NCBI GenBank assembly: GCA_947383215.1
Contig: CANDCP010000001.1
Span: forward strand, 99,093-163,092
Source: an uncultured Roseburia sp.
GTDB taxonomy: Bacteria; Bacillota; Clostridia; Lachnospirales; Lachnospiraceae
Reading direction: 5' to 3'
Length of the DNA stretch: 64,000 bases
A program made the position numbers and the translations under genes. Each line of letters opens with the position of its first letter. The first letter of the stretch is position 1. Shown here piece after piece: positions 25,842 to 34,751 of the stretch. The notes under the pieces were generated by a model. It was not told the DNA's origin. It searched no databases and was given only the letters and a program-made list of their open reading frames with translations.

Positions 25842-27044
25842 TTATCTCATAGAATCAACAATCTCACCGCACAGCGCGTCCAAATTTTCTTCCTGACTTT
25901 TCTTTAAAGCAGATTTAACGGTCACCGGAGATCCAAGAATTTCCATATCCTTCAACTCCTCTATCTTCGCCTGCATCTGTTTTACCGATGTCGGCGCCCA
26001 CGTTCCATTCTCTAAAAATGCGACCGTTCGCTTTTGCACGTTCAGCGCTTTCATATCGTTTAAAAGGTTCTCCATAATCGGATACAGCCCGCCATTGTAA
26101 GTCGGCGACGCCAGCACAAGATGGCTGCAGCGGAATATCTCCGCGATCAGCTCCGAAACATGCGTATTGGAAATATCATATACCGCTATCTTGCGAACCC
26201 CGGCGTCGGCAAGCTTTCCGGCGAGCACATTTGCCGCGTTCTCCGTGTTGCCGTACATGGAGGCATACATAATGACAACCGCTTTATCCTCCGGCTCATA
26301 GCTGCTCCATTTATGATACTTGTCCAAAATATACGGCAGATCGCTGCGCCAGACGGGACCGTGAAGCGGACAGATCATCTCAATTTCAAGGCCCGCAGCC
26401 TTTTTTAAGACCGCCTGCACGGACGGGCCGTACTTTCCGACAATATTTGTATAATACCGTCTCGCGTCGGCAAGCCACTCTCCGTCAAAATCCAGCTCAT
26501 CATTAAAGATATTTCCCGGAAGCGCGCCGAAAGAGCCGAAGCCGTCCGCCGAAAACAAGATTTTGTCCGCATCGTCATAAGTCATCATTGTCTCCGGCCA
26601 GTGTACCATAGGCGCCATCACAAAATGAAGCGTATGCCTCCCGCATTCGAGCGTATCGCCCTCCTTGACGACAACCGTTTTTCCCTCCAGGTCGAAATCA
26701 AAAAACTGTCCCATCATCTGAAACGTTTTTGCGTTCCCGACAATTTTCACATTCGGCCGCCGTCTGAGCAATTCCCCGATCAGCGCGCAATGATCCGGCT
26801 CCATATGGTTTACCACAAGATAATCAAGCTCGCGCCCCGCCAGAACGTGCTCCACGTTTTCAAAAAACTGATCGCCAACCGCGCGGTCCGCCGTATCGCA
26901 AAGCACCGTCTTCTCATCCAGCAAAAGATAGGAATTATAAGAAACGCCTCTTGCAATCGGAAAAATATTCTCAAACAAAGCAAGTCTTCTGTCGTTTCCT
27001 CCTACCCAGAAAATGTCCTCTGTCACTTTTCGTACACAATGCAT
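25842..27044 (-). CDS. fprA: FprA-type flavodiiron protein
   Basis: A protein of 400 residues. The N-terminal metallo-beta-lactamase-like domain has the diiron ligands in NHMEPDHCALI (about residues 79-89) and further His/Asp residues (MVHWPETM; ILFSADGFGSFG; CPLHGPVW). The C-terminal flavodoxin domain starts at about 255 with the FMN loop MYASMYGNTENAA. Such enzymes reduce O2 to water or NO to N2O using rubredoxin or similar donors, and protect anaerobes. It is the first gene of a probable transcript with the FIST and chemoreceptor genes. Confidence 0.93.
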   Translation of the reverse strand: MHCVRKVTEDIFWVGGNDRRLALFENIFPIARGVSYNSYLLLDEKTVLCDTADRAVGDQFFENVEHVLAGRELDYLVVNHMEPDHCALIGELLRRRPNVKIVGNAKTFQMMGQFFDFDLEGKTVVVKEGDTLECGRHTLHFVMAPMVHWPETMMTYDDADKILFSADGFGSFGALPGNIFNDELDFDGEWLADARRYYTNIVGKYGPSVQAVLKKAAGLEIEMICPLHGPVWRSDLPYILDKYHKWSSYEPEDKAVVIMYASMYGNTENAANVLAGKLADAGVRKIAVYDISNTHVSELIAEIFRCSHLVLASPTYNGGLYPIMENLLNDMKALNVQKRTVAFLENGTWAPTSVKQMQAKIEELKDMEILGSPVTVKSALKKSQEENLDALCGEIVDSMR

Positions 27045-27092
27045 AATCTTATCTTTCTCCTTTCCAAAAGCCCTCTACTTTTTTATGCCCCA

Positions 27093-27122
27093 ATTATATG
27101 AAATTCATGTATTTTTCTACAA
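27093..27122 (-). promoter_or_regulatory. Probable promoter of fprA
   Basis: On the minus strand a perfect -10 TATAAT (27098-27093) follows a weak -35 TTGTAG (27122-27117) at 18 bp. It is about 45 bp before the fprA ATG. Confidence 0.45.
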
Positions 27123-27129
27123 ACTCCGA

Positions 27130-27154
27130 ACACCAGCCAAAGCATGACTGGTGT
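27130..27154. terminator. Hairpin between secA and fprA
   Basis: ACACCAG (27130-27136) pairs with CTGGTGT (27148-27154). A T-rich tract follows on the plus side, and the secA stop lies 10 bases away, so it most likely marks the end of the secA transcript despite a weak T tract in that direction. Confidence 0.5.
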
Positions 27155-27163
27155 CCGTTATTT

Positions 27164-29731
27164 TTATTTTCTTCCGCAACACTGCTTATATTTTTTCCCG
27201 CTTCCGCAAGGGCACGGATCATTCGGATAAATCTTCGCGCTTTCGCGTTTTTTTGGCGCATTTGCTGCGCTCTCATCCTTATTGGTTCCGGTTACCTTTG
27301 CAACCTCTTCTCTCTCAACCTTCTGCTCCACACGGACATGGAACAAAAGACGCACCGTATCCTCCTGTATGGAAGTGATCATAGCGTCAAACATATCAAA
27401 CCCGCTCATCTTATACTCTACAAGCGGATCTCTCTGTCCGTATGCCTGAAGACCGATTCCCTGGCGAAGCTGGTCCATATCGTCAATATGATCCATCCAC
27501 TTTCTGTCAATTACCTTCAGGAGAATGACACGCTCCAGCTCCCTGACAGCCTCCGGCTCCGGAAACTCCGCTTCCTTCTCCTCATACAGCTTCACAGCCT
27601 GTTCTTTTAGACTGTGCTTTAACTCCTTGTTGTTTCTAAGCGGCTCGATCTTTTCCTTCGTCAACGGCTCCAGAGGAATTGTCGGAAGCAGCAGCTGATT
27701 CAGCTCTTTTAAATCCCACTCTTCCTGCGGCAGATCCTGCGACACACACGTATCCACCGTATTCTCCACACGGTCGGTAATCATCTTATAGATCACGTCG
27801 CGCATACTCTCGCCGTTCAAAACGCGCAGCCGCTCCGCATAGATAATCTCACGCTGATCGTTCATGACCTGATCATATTCCAACAAATTTTTACGAATCC
27901 CAAAGTTGTTGGCCTCGATCTTCTTCTGCGCCTTCTCAATCGCGTCGGAAAGCATCTTATGCTGAATCTGCTCCCCTTCCGGAATGCCGAGCGCATTAAA
28001 CATATTCAAAAGCTTCTCGGAGCCGAACAGGCGCATCAAATCGTCCTCTAAGGAAATATAGAACTGAGACTCTCCCGGATCTCCCTGACGTCCGGAACGT
28101 CCGCGCAGCTGATTATCAATACGCCTCGACTCGTGACGCTCCGTGCCGATAATCTTAAGGCCGCCGGCCTCCTTGGCCTCGTCGTCGAGCTTGATATCCG
28201 TACCACGGCCGGCCATATTGGTCGCAATCGTCACAGATCCGTGAATACCGGCCTGAGCTACAATCTCGGCCTCGAGCTCATGAAACTTGGCATTTAAAAC
28301 CTTGTGCGGGATTCCGCGCTTATTCAAAAGCTTGCTGACAAGCTCGGAAGTCTCAATCGTAATCGTACCTACCAGCACCGGCTGCCCCTTTGCGTGCGCT
28401 TCCTCCACAGCGTCCGCAACGGCTTTAAATTTCTCCTTCTTCGTCTTATATACCGCGTCATGGTGGTCCTGGCGCACAACCGGGCGGTTCGTAGGAATCT
28501 CGATAACGTCCATTCCGTATATATCGCGGAACTCCTTCTCCTCTGTCAGCGCCGTACCGGTCATACCCGCTTTCTTCTCATATTTATTGAAAAAATTCTG
28601 GAACGTAATCGTCGCGAGCGTCTTGCTCTCGCGCTTCACCTTCACGTGCTCCTTCGCCTCAATCGCCTGGTGCAATCCGTCGGAATAGCGGCGTCCCGGC
28701 ATGATACGTCCGGTAAACTCATCTACAATCAGAACCTCGTCGTCCTTTACAACGTAATCCTGATCCCGGAACATCAGGTTATGCGCCCGGAGCGCAAGAA
28801 TAATATTGTGCTGAATCTCCAGATTTTCCGCATCCGCAAGATTTTCAATATGGAAAAACTGCTCCACCTTATGCACGCCGTCCTGCGTCAGGTTCACGAC
28901 CTTATCTTTCTCATTTACAATGAAATCGCCGTTCTCCTCCACCTCAACTCCCATGATGGCGTCCATCTTTGTATACTCTTTTACATCCTCGCCCCGGACC
29001 ATCTGACGAGCCAGAATATCGCACGCCTCGTAGAGACGCGTGGATTTGCCGCTCTGTCCGGAAATAATCAGAGGCGTTCTCGCCTCATCGATCAATACGG
29101 AGTCTACCTCATCTATAATCGCATAGCGCAGCCCTCTCTGCACCAGCTGCTCTTTATAGATTACCATGTTATCTCTCAGGTAATCAAATCCAAGCTCATT
29201 GTTCGTCACATAGGTAATATCACAGGCGTACGCCGCCTGGCGCTCTTCGTTATCCATGCTGTTTAGGATAACCCCGACAGTCAGACCCAAAAACTGGTGA
29301 ACCTGCCCCATCCACTCGGCATCACGCTTCGCAAGATAATCATTAACCGTTACAATATGCACGCCCTTCTCCTCAAGCGCATTCAGATAAGCGGGAAGCG
29401 TGGACACCAATGTCTTTCCTTCGCCTGTCTTCATCTCAGCAATACGCCCCTGGTGAAGAATCACACCGCCAATCAGCTGTACGCGGTAATGCTCCATGCC
29501 GAGCACGCGCCTTGCCGCCTCGCGAACCGTCGCATACGCCTCCGGAAGGATATCGTCCAACGTCTCTCCCTCGTCCAGCCTTTTCTTAAATTCTCTCGTC
29601 TTATCTTTCAGCTGATCATCTTTCAGCTCCATCATCGCCGAGCGATAAGACTCGATCTTGTCCACGATTGGATATACCCGCTTCAGCTCACGTTCGCTAT
29701 GGGTTCCAAAGATTCTTTCTATTGCCTTCAT
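27164..29731 (-). CDS. secA: Preprotein translocase ATPase SecA
   Basis: A protein of 855 residues, the usual length. Walker A is in [20 protein letters not shown] near residue 100, the DEVD-type Walker B in [15 protein letters not shown], the preprotein cross-linking domain lies between, and motif VI is in [18 protein letters not shown]. The helical scaffold and a zinc-binding SEC-C tail ([18 protein letters not shown]) finish the protein. It drives export through SecYEG at the membrane. ATG 29731 has AGGAG upstream. Single-gene transcript with its own promoter. Confidence 0.98.
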   Translation of the reverse strand: MKAIERIFGTHSERELKRVYPIVDKIESYRSAMMELKDDQLKDKTREFKKRLDEGETLDDILPEAYATVREAARRVLGMEHYRVQLIGGVILHQGRIAEMKTGEGKTLVSTLPAYLNALEEKGVHIVTVNDYLAKRDAEWMGQVHQFLGLTVGVILNSMDNEERQAAYACDITYVTNNELGFDYLRDNMVIYKEQLVQRGLRYAIIDEVDSVLIDEARTPLIISGQSGKSTRLYEACDILARQMVRGEDVKEYTKMDAIMGVEVEENGDFIVNEKDKVVNLTQDGVHKVEQFFHIENLADAENLEIQHNIILALRAHNLMFRDQDYVVKDDEVLIVDEFTGRIMPGRRYSDGLHQAIEAKEHVKVKRESKTLATITFQNFFNKYEKKAGMTGTALTEEKEFRDIYGMDVIEIPTNRPVVRQDHHDAVYKTKKEKFKAVADAVEEAHAKGQPVLVGTITIETSELVSKLLNKRGIPHKVLNAKFHELEAEIVAQAGIHGSVTIATNMAGRGTDIKLDDEAKEAGGLKIIGTERHESRRIDNQLRGRSGRQGDPGESQFYISLEDDLMRLFGSEKLLNMFNALGIPEGEQIQHKMLSDAIEKAQKKIEANNFGIRKNLLEYDQVMNDQREIIYAERLRVLNGESMRDVIYKMITDRVENTVDTCVSQDLPQEEWDLKELNQLLLPTIPLEPLTKEKIEPLRNNKELKHSLKEQAVKLYEEKEAEFPEPEAVRELERVILLKVIDRKWMDHIDDMDQLRQGIGLQAYGQRDPLVEYKMSGFDMFDAMITSIQEDTVRLLFHVRVEQKVEREEVAKVTGTNKDESAANAPKKRESAKIYPNDPCPCGSGKKYKQCCGRK

Positions 29732-29793
29732 ATGATACTCCTATTCCTTTTTTTGCCCGGTTCTATGATGCCGCCGAACTACGCACACCCCAT

Positions 29794-29822
29794 ATTGTAC
29801 CACTAACATGTCCGTGAAACAA
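29794..29822 (-). promoter_or_regulatory. Promoter of secA
   Basis: On the minus strand -35 TTGTTT (29822-29817) and -10 TACAAT (29799-29794) are 17 bp apart, about 60 bp before the secA ATG. Confidence 0.5.
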
Positions 29823-29886
29823 TACACAATCTCGTAAACGAATTATGAACTTTTTATTAATTAGGATTCGAATGCCAAATGCCCGC

Positions 29887-29914
29887 TTGCAAACGCCGTC
29901 CTATGTGATATACT
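29887..29914 (+). promoter_or_regulatory. Probable promoter of the TSCPD gene
   Basis: -35 TTGCAA (29887-29892) and -10 TATACT (29909-29914) with 16 bp between them, about 37 bp before the ATG. Confidence 0.4.
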
Positions 29915-29950
29915 GACAATACTACAATGAAAAGAAAGGGAGAATGAACC

Positions 29951-30205
29951 ATGACATATTCTTACAAAACCTCCGGAACCTGTTCCACCCGAATTGATTT
30001 TGAAATTGAAAACGACATCCTGAAAAAGGTCTCCTTTACAGGCGGCTGTAACGGCAACCTTCAGGCCGTCTCCAGGCTTGTAGAGGGTCTGCCCGTGACG
30101 GAGGTTATCGAAAAGCTGGGCGGCATTTCCTGCAACGGACGTCCAACCTCCTGCGGCGATCAGCTTGCAAGAGCCTGCCAGGCCGCGCTTAAAAACACAC
30201 AGTAG
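29951..30205 (+). CDS. TSCPD domain protein (TIGR03905 type)
   Basis: A protein of 84 residues: MTYSYKTSGTCSTRIDFEIE, then FTGGCNGNLQAVSRLVEG, then SCNGRPTSCGDQLARA. This matches the small stand-alone TSCPD proteins of clostridia with their conserved Cys residues (TSGTCS, GGCNGN, TSCGDQ). The TSCPD domain also occurs at the end of some ribonucleotide reductases, where it may bind metal. The role of the stand-alone form is not established. GGGAG lies upstream of the ATG. Confidence 0.9.
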   Translation: MTYSYKTSGTCSTRIDFEIENDILKKVSFTGGCNGNLQAVSRLVEGLPVTEVIEKLGGISCNGRPTSCGDQLARACQAALKNTQ

Positions 30206-30320
30206 GCTCCTCTTATTTTGTGATTTTCTCAAATTATTTGTATTTTTCTGAATATTTATATTGTTTATGTATTTTAGTTTGTGATTTTAAAAACTTTTTT
30301 ATTTTTTTCTAATTTTATGC

Positions 30321-30349
30321 TTGACTTTTTGTCTCATGTCAGATATAAT
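30321..30349 (+). promoter_or_regulatory. Strong promoter of the putative large non-coding RNA
   Basis: -35 TTGACT (30321-30326) and perfect -10 TATAAT (30344-30349) are separated by exactly 17 bp and are preceded by an AT-rich stretch. It is among the best sigma-A promoters in the window, yet no open reading frame with a sound start follows. Confidence 0.75.
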
Positions 30350-30355
30350 CAAATC

Positions 30356-30934
30356 ATCAAAAGAAAGCAAGAACAAAATAAAAAAGAAAAGAGGGTGATT
30401 CCACCGAAAACGTAAACCTAACATCATAATCTAAGAAAGAGAGGTACGGTCCACCAGAAACTTAATTACTCATTCAGATGAATGAAAAAGGAAAAACGGT
30501 TGTCTTGATGAAAGGATGTATGAACAGGCGTCATCCGCAGGACACAGGGATATCTCAAGAAAAGGAAGGTACAGTCCATTGTGCAGATAATTCAACAGAG
30601 ATGATATTATATCATCTTAAGAGGGTCGGTAAAGTAATATAAGCACTCAAAGATGTGCAGATATCCGAAAAGAACAAAGAATCTATTCAGATTCAGTTCG
30701 GGAATTCAGAATCGAAAAATGAAACCATGAGGCAGAAGACAAAGGAAAAGGGATGGAGAATCAGCCAAGTACCTAATATATGGTTCCAATCCAAGAGAAC
30801 TCATTCGGAAGACATACAATCGAGAAGCAGAGTTCACGAGCCGAAGATGAAAACTTATAAAAAGGAAGGTACAGTCCCATGGACAGCATAGTTTAAAGGG
30901 CATCATCAATGAATATAAATTCTTGATGGTGCCC
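30356..30934 (+). ncRNA. Putative large structured non-coding RNA, about 580 nt
   Basis: This gene-free block runs from a near-consensus promoter to a 12-bp hairpin. It is markedly purine-rich on the plus strand. A motif of the form AAGGAAGGTACAGTCC occurs exactly at 30563-30578 and again at 30862-30877, with diverged copies at 30391-30404 (GGTGATTCCACC) and 30442-30454 (GGTACGGTCCACC). Perfect local hairpins include CATTC/GAATG (30471-30484) and AGATGATA/TATCATCT (30599-30617). It has no long frame with a ribosome binding site; a 78-codon frame at 30655-30891 is Lys/Ser-rich and lacks one. It does not look like RNase P RNA, tmRNA, 6S or SRP RNA. Its size is in the range of OLE, GOLLD and ROOL RNAs, but I cannot assign it. 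Confidence 0.55.
30898..30934. terminator. Hairpin ending the RNA block, facing the protease gene end
   Basis: GGGCATCATCAA (30898-30909) pairs with TTGATGGTGCCC (30923-30934) over 12 bp with one G-T pair and a 13-nt loop. The T tract is short on both sides. It can serve both the plus-strand RNA and the minus-strand protease gene, which ends at 30948. Confidence 0.6.
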
Positions 30935-30947
30935 TTGTCGTTGCCGC

Positions 30948-33023
30948 TTAATATTTTATTTTCTTTCCCGTTCCGGCCGCAATCAGCATCGCAAACATCA
31001 CAATTAATATCCAGGCCTCGGGGTTACTCTCATCTCCCGTCAGCGGCTTCTGGCTCGCCCGCACGGTCTTCTCGCTATCCGTTTTTATTTCCGCCTTATC
31101 CGGCTGTCTGCCAAGCTGCGGCTGCTCATTTAACGTTTCTTCCTCCGTCTCCGAATCGCTCTCGCTCCCATGCTCCGTGCTCTCATTCGGTTTTGCCCCG
31201 CTTTTTTTTCTGCGGACCACCTTCACGGTACACGTATCGAAAACATCGGGGGCCGCCGCGCACTTTGCCATAATAACCGCGTTCCCGGCCCTTATCCCCC
31301 TCACAACTCCCTCTTCGCTCACCTCCACCGCCGAAGCGTCAGAAGAGTTCCACAGGATTTGCGTGTACGACGTCCCCTCCGGCAGCACAGACGCCGTAAG
31401 CTGTACGCTCTCCCCGACGTCTATCTCAAGCGCGTTTTGCGAGAGCGATACGTGTTCCGCCGGCAGCACATAATCACTCGTAAACGCCTTTACACGCGCG
31501 GTCACGCCGTCCTCCGCCAGATCCCGCCAAACGCCGTCCTCTGACATAAAACTCTCCCCGGCCGAAATCTGATTTACAAAGGATATCCAGTTTCCGTTCG
31601 TGTACGTCTTATCCACAAAGAAACTGATCTCCTGCCCGCTTTCTTTGGAGAGCTGAATAACGACGCTAAACGTATCGCCGGCCGTAAGCAGCAGCTTCTC
31701 CGGCAGCGGCACCGTATAATACCCGACATAAGAGGTCCGCCCCTCCGCCGGCCCGGCCAAAAGCGGAACGCCGTCCGAGGGGTTTGAGCTGTCCACAGGA
31801 TTTTTGTAGATCTGTATACTGTAATCCACATTGACGTCAAAAAGAGCAAATGAAACCGCCTCGAGCGTCTGATAACGCGTTTTGATGCCGGAGGGAACCG
31901 TAAACACGTTTGCGATCGCATCCCGGCTTTTCACCCTGCTCCCGGTATCCTTAGTTTCACCATCCATATACGCGCCTGCGCTCCCGTCATATTGATAAAT
32001 GTGATCATAGTTTCCGGCGTCTTCAAACGCGAACACAAAGGCCTTGGCGCTGCTGCTTTTGAGCGCCGCATCCTCGTAGGATATCCAGAAATACCCTCCG
32101 TCCCCAAACGTAGTTCCAAAGCTGTTCTTTACCAGCCAGGCGCCGTCTCCCTTTGGCGTTCTCCCAAAGTTTTCTCTGCCGTAATTATCGTCCCATCCCA
32201 CAACAGCCACCGCATGGTTGACCAGCGTAACGCCCGGATTATAATACGACGCCTGATTCAGATAGGCGCCGGAGTAATATATGGATATGGCAGCCGAGCC
32301 GTGCTCCAATATCATGCGCTTTACCTCGTCGGAATCCTCACATAAATTAATCCAATACGCGTTTTGCAGATGGACGTCATTCGGGAAATCCGAAAAATTC
32401 AAATCCTCCCTCTCCCAATCCGCTTTGACTCCCTCCCCCGCAAGTCCCACCCAGTTCGCAAGTCCAAACGTTGTGAATATATGGTTCCCTCCTGCGAGCA
32501 GATAATCCGTCAGCGCAATATTTTTGTCCCCCTCGGTGTTTCCCATCTCATCCTGCGGGGTGTGATAGAAAAAATATGCCAAATGATCTTCGGATAAATC
32601 AAGACTGCCGTCTATCTGCGCTCCGCCTCCAACCGCGACATTCCTTGCAAGCAGATCCGATTCCGCCACGCTTACCGCGCTGTATGTCCAGCAGGTGTTG
32701 TCATTCTGCTCCTTCACCGGCGTCACAAATCCGGCTTCCCTCGCATCAAAATTAGACGGCAGCCCGCTCCCGTCTAATGGCGTTTCACTTTTTATCCCGC
32801 GCCGGACCTTCCTCACGTCCATCCCCCCGGAACTTGTCACGTCTGCCTGCGCGGCGTCTATCTCCGAATGGATGGAAGGCACCTCGATCTCATCCGCAAT
32901 GACGCCCGAAACGATTTGCTCCGCGTCAATTTCACCGGCGCAGACAAAAGCCCCCGCCGCAAACAGCGCTACGGCAGACAGCCGCCGCAGCTTTTTTAAA
33001 ATACGTTTCTCCGATAACCTCAT
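30948..33023 (-). CDS. Secreted papain-like (C1A) cysteine protease with lectin-like and Big2 domains
   Basis: A protein of 691 residues. Signal peptide at the N-terminus (LRRLSAVALFAAGAFVCAGE). Peptidase C1A core at about 95-345 with catalytic Cys in VKEQNDNTCWTYSAVSVAES, His in LVNHAVAVVGWDDNYG and Asn in WLVKNSFGTTFGDGGYFWIS. A lectin-like beta domain follows at about 350-530, then a Big2 Ig-like domain at about 535-610 (LEIDVGESVQLTASVLPEGT), a Ser/Glu-rich linker and a C-terminal membrane segment (ILIVMFAMLIAAG) with a basic end. It is therefore anchored at the cell surface. It is the last gene of the LytTR operon. Confidence 0.88.
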   Translation of the reverse strand: MRLSEKRILKKLRRLSAVALFAAGAFVCAGEIDAEQIVSGVIADEIEVPSIHSEIDAAQADVTSSGGMDVRKVRRGIKSETPLDGSGLPSNFDAREAGFVTPVKEQNDNTCWTYSAVSVAESDLLARNVAVGGGAQIDGSLDLSEDHLAYFFYHTPQDEMGNTEGDKNIALTDYLLAGGNHIFTTFGLANWVGLAGEGVKADWEREDLNFSDFPNDVHLQNAYWINLCEDSDEVKRMILEHGSAAISIYYSGAYLNQASYYNPGVTLVNHAVAVVGWDDNYGRENFGRTPKGDGAWLVKNSFGTTFGDGGYFWISYEDAALKSSSAKAFVFAFEDAGNYDHIYQYDGSAGAYMDGETKDTGSRVKSRDAIANVFTVPSGIKTRYQTLEAVSFALFDVNVDYSIQIYKNPVDSSNPSDGVPLLAGPAEGRTSYVGYYTVPLPEKLLLTAGDTFSVVIQLSKESGQEISFFVDKTYTNGNWISFVNQISAGESFMSEDGVWRDLAEDGVTARVKAFTSDYVLPAEHVSLSQNALEIDVGESVQLTASVLPEGTSYTQILWNSSDASAVEVSEEGVVRGIRAGNAVIMAKCAAAPDVFDTCTVKVVRRKKSGAKPNESTEHGSESDSETEEETLNEQPQLGRQPDKAEIKTDSEKTVRASQKPLTGDESNPEAWILIVMFAMLIAAGTGKKIKY

Positions 33024-33029
33024 CTGATT

Positions 33030-33506
33030 TTATTCTTTCTGTTTTTCCTCTTCTCCCGCGTTCACCTCTGATACCGCAATCTCTCTGGCGGTGATTGCAA
33101 TATTCTTTGAGCCGTCCCGGTACATTCCAAGCAGGGTATCCCACAGCGCGTGCACTTTATCGATCAGCGCCGCCGAAGCTTCAACCGCATATGGGGACAA
33201 CTCTCCGAGATGAAAAATCCGCACGCCTAACGGCGGAAGAAATACCATATTGATACTTCTCACCGCCTCGCCCGATTTCTCTATATTTTCATACGTTATC
33301 ATCGAAAACTCATTGCTGCGGAACTCACAGGAATACGCTACATAACATTCGTCTACGGTCCAGATTTTTCCGTCCGCCTCTACCGTCGGTTTTTCGTTTT
33401 CATCACGGTACTCGGATGTCGCCGTCTCAAGACGCCATTTCAAATGCCCCTGCTTTGTCTCCTTTAACATATCCGTCAACATCACACACAAATTCTCTGC
33501 CGTCAT
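33030..33506 (-). CDS. Protein of unknown function in the LytTR operon
   Basis: A protein of 158 residues with no signal peptide or membrane helix. The chain is mixed alpha/beta with aromatic strands (GKIWTVDECYVAYSCEFRSN, INMVFLPPLGVRIFHLG) and an acidic Lys/Glu tail. I do not recognise the family. It lies 14 bases after the LiaF-like gene and 6 bases before the protease gene, so it is co-expressed with them. Confidence 0.7.
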   Translation of the reverse strand: MTAENLCVMLTDMLKETKQGHLKWRLETATSEYRDENEKPTVEADGKIWTVDECYVAYSCEFRSNEFSMITYENIEKSGEAVRSINMVFLPPLGVRIFHLGELSPYAVEASAALIDKVHALWDTLLGMYRDGSKNIAITAREIAVSEVNAGEEEKQKE

Positions 33507-33520
33507 ATTTCAGCCCCCTT

Positions 33521-34234
33521 TTAGATATAAATAATCTCTACGCCGCCAAAGCTTACGCTTCCGGTCAGCATTAACACCGGCGCTCCCGTCGTCTTGGAGC
33601 GGTTTTTCTCATCCACGGCTCCAAAGGTCGCCGAGGCATGGTTCACAACCTGCCATTCCTTCGGAACGTAAAGCTCCATCCCCGCAAAGGATACATGGAG
33701 ATCCACCGTCGCGCTCCCGCTCTGAATTATCGCGTTATCAAAATATACCTTCATCGCGCCGAAACTGCACGCCAGATCCGCCTGTCTGAAATCGTCGGTA
33801 TTAACGTATTTGATACTTGAGCCAAAGCTTGTTCCGTAACAAATACGGCTCTCATCCTCCACATCTACCGTCTTACAGTCCCCGCCGGCAAACGGATCGC
33901 GCTTCGAATATGCGCACAGACGACGGCGTCTGCCGTGAAATAAAATATGAAACCCAATGCTGCCAAACAGCGCCGCAAGCAAAACAGGGCCCGGGGTCAA
34001 TGCCGTGATCCCCAACTCCTCGTCAAACAAAATCGCAAAAAATGCCAGCGAAAAGAAAATCCCCGTATATTCCATGTGAATCAGGCTTTTGATAAAACAC
34101 GCCGCAAGCAGCACTGCAAGCAAAAGCGTAAGCACGCCGACCCCCTGCAGATATCCAAGCCTGCCAACCAAAATAAACACCGCGCCAAGAACAAAAAACA
34201 ATCCCCAGAATATCTTTTCTCCGTTTCTCTTCAT
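33521..34234 (-). CDS. LiaF-like membrane protein
   Basis: A protein of 237 residues. Four membrane helices occupy about residues 8-100 (IFWGLFFVLGAVFILVGRLG; VGVLTLLLAVLLAACFI; GIFFSLAFFAILF; GPVLLAALFGSIGFHILF). A C-terminal beta-rich domain follows (SFGAMKVYFDNAIIQSGSAT, FAGMELYVPKEW, ASATFGAVDEKN), typical of LiaF/DUF2154-type proteins that modulate envelope-stress signalling. It is adjacent to a LytTR regulator rather than a LiaRS pair and may act as its membrane partner. Confidence 0.8.
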   Translation of the reverse strand: MKRNGEKIFWGLFFVLGAVFILVGRLGYLQGVGVLTLLLAVLLAACFIKSLIHMEYTGIFFSLAFFAILFDEELGITALTPGPVLLAALFGSIGFHILFHGRRRRLCAYSKRDPFAGGDCKTVDVEDESRICYGTSFGSSIKYVNTDDFRQADLACSFGAMKVYFDNAIIQSGSATVDLHVSFAGMELYVPKEWQVVNHASATFGAVDEKNRSKTTGAPVLMLTGSVSFGGVEIIYI

Positions 34235-34237
34235 TCC

Positions 34238-34690
34238 TTAACCTCTCTCTTCCAATCTGTCTTTTAATGGTTTATAATAGCGCCTCGACACATAGACCTG
34301 CTTATGCGTCCCCTGAAAGGATACGACGCTGGCAGACGATAGATTCCGGTCTATCGCAAAAATCTTTTTTGTGTTTAAGATTGCGGATTTGGATATCCTT
34401 ATAAAATATCCGGGAAGGCGCTCCTCGAGTTCATAGAGACGGTATTTTATCCTGTAAATATCATTCCTGGTATGCGCGCTGATCCCATTCGTGTCCGTCT
34501 CAAAAAAGAGCACTTCCCTCAGAGGGAAATAATACTCCACATCTCCCTTATAAAACACAAGCGGACTTTTCACCCCTGCGTTTTCCGTTATCGCTTTTTC
34601 AATCTCCGCAATAGTATCATTCCATTGTCTGCACCGGATAATGACTTCGTCACTCTCCAATGTCTGATCAATTTCGACGTGTATCCTCAT
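34238..34690 (-). CDS. LytTR family DNA-binding regulator
   Basis: A protein of 150 residues from ATG 34690 (GGAGGG seven bases upstream; an in-frame ATG at 34708 overlaps that site). The first 50 residues form a short alpha/beta part (MRIHVEIDQTLESDEVIIRC). The LytTR domain follows: DVEYYFPLREVLFFETDTNG, YRLYELEERLPGYFIRISKS, LNTKKIFAIDRNL, YVSRRYYKPLKDRL. There is no receiver domain, so control would come from a partner or from dosage; the LiaF-like gene three bases downstream is the obvious candidate. Confidence 0.9.
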   Translation of the reverse strand: MRIHVEIDQTLESDEVIIRCRQWNDTIAEIEKAITENAGVKSPLVFYKGDVEYYFPLREVLFFETDTNGISAHTRNDIYRIKYRLYELEERLPGYFIRISKSAILNTKKIFAIDRNLSSASVVSFQGTHKQVYVSRRYYKPLKDRLEERG

Positions 34691-34712
34691 CCGCTTTCCC
34701 TCCGGCATCTCT

Positions 34713-34741
34713 ATTATTGCGGATTCAAAACAGATTGTAAA
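34713..34741 (-). promoter_or_regulatory. Promoter of the LytTR operon
   Basis: On the minus strand -35 TTTACA (34741-34736) and -10 AATAAT (34718-34713) with a 17-bp spacer, about 25 bp before the ATG at 34690. Confidence 0.45.
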
Positions 34742-34751
34742 TAAATTTTAG

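Noticed and set aside
28304-29266. 320-codon plus-strand frame opposite secA
   Set aside because: Antisense shadow of a highly conserved gene, with no recognisable motif.
30655-30891. 78-codon frame inside the putative RNA
   Set aside because: No ribosome binding site, biased Lys/Ser/Glu/Gln composition that follows from the purine-rich strand, and it includes one copy of the repeated RNA motif.
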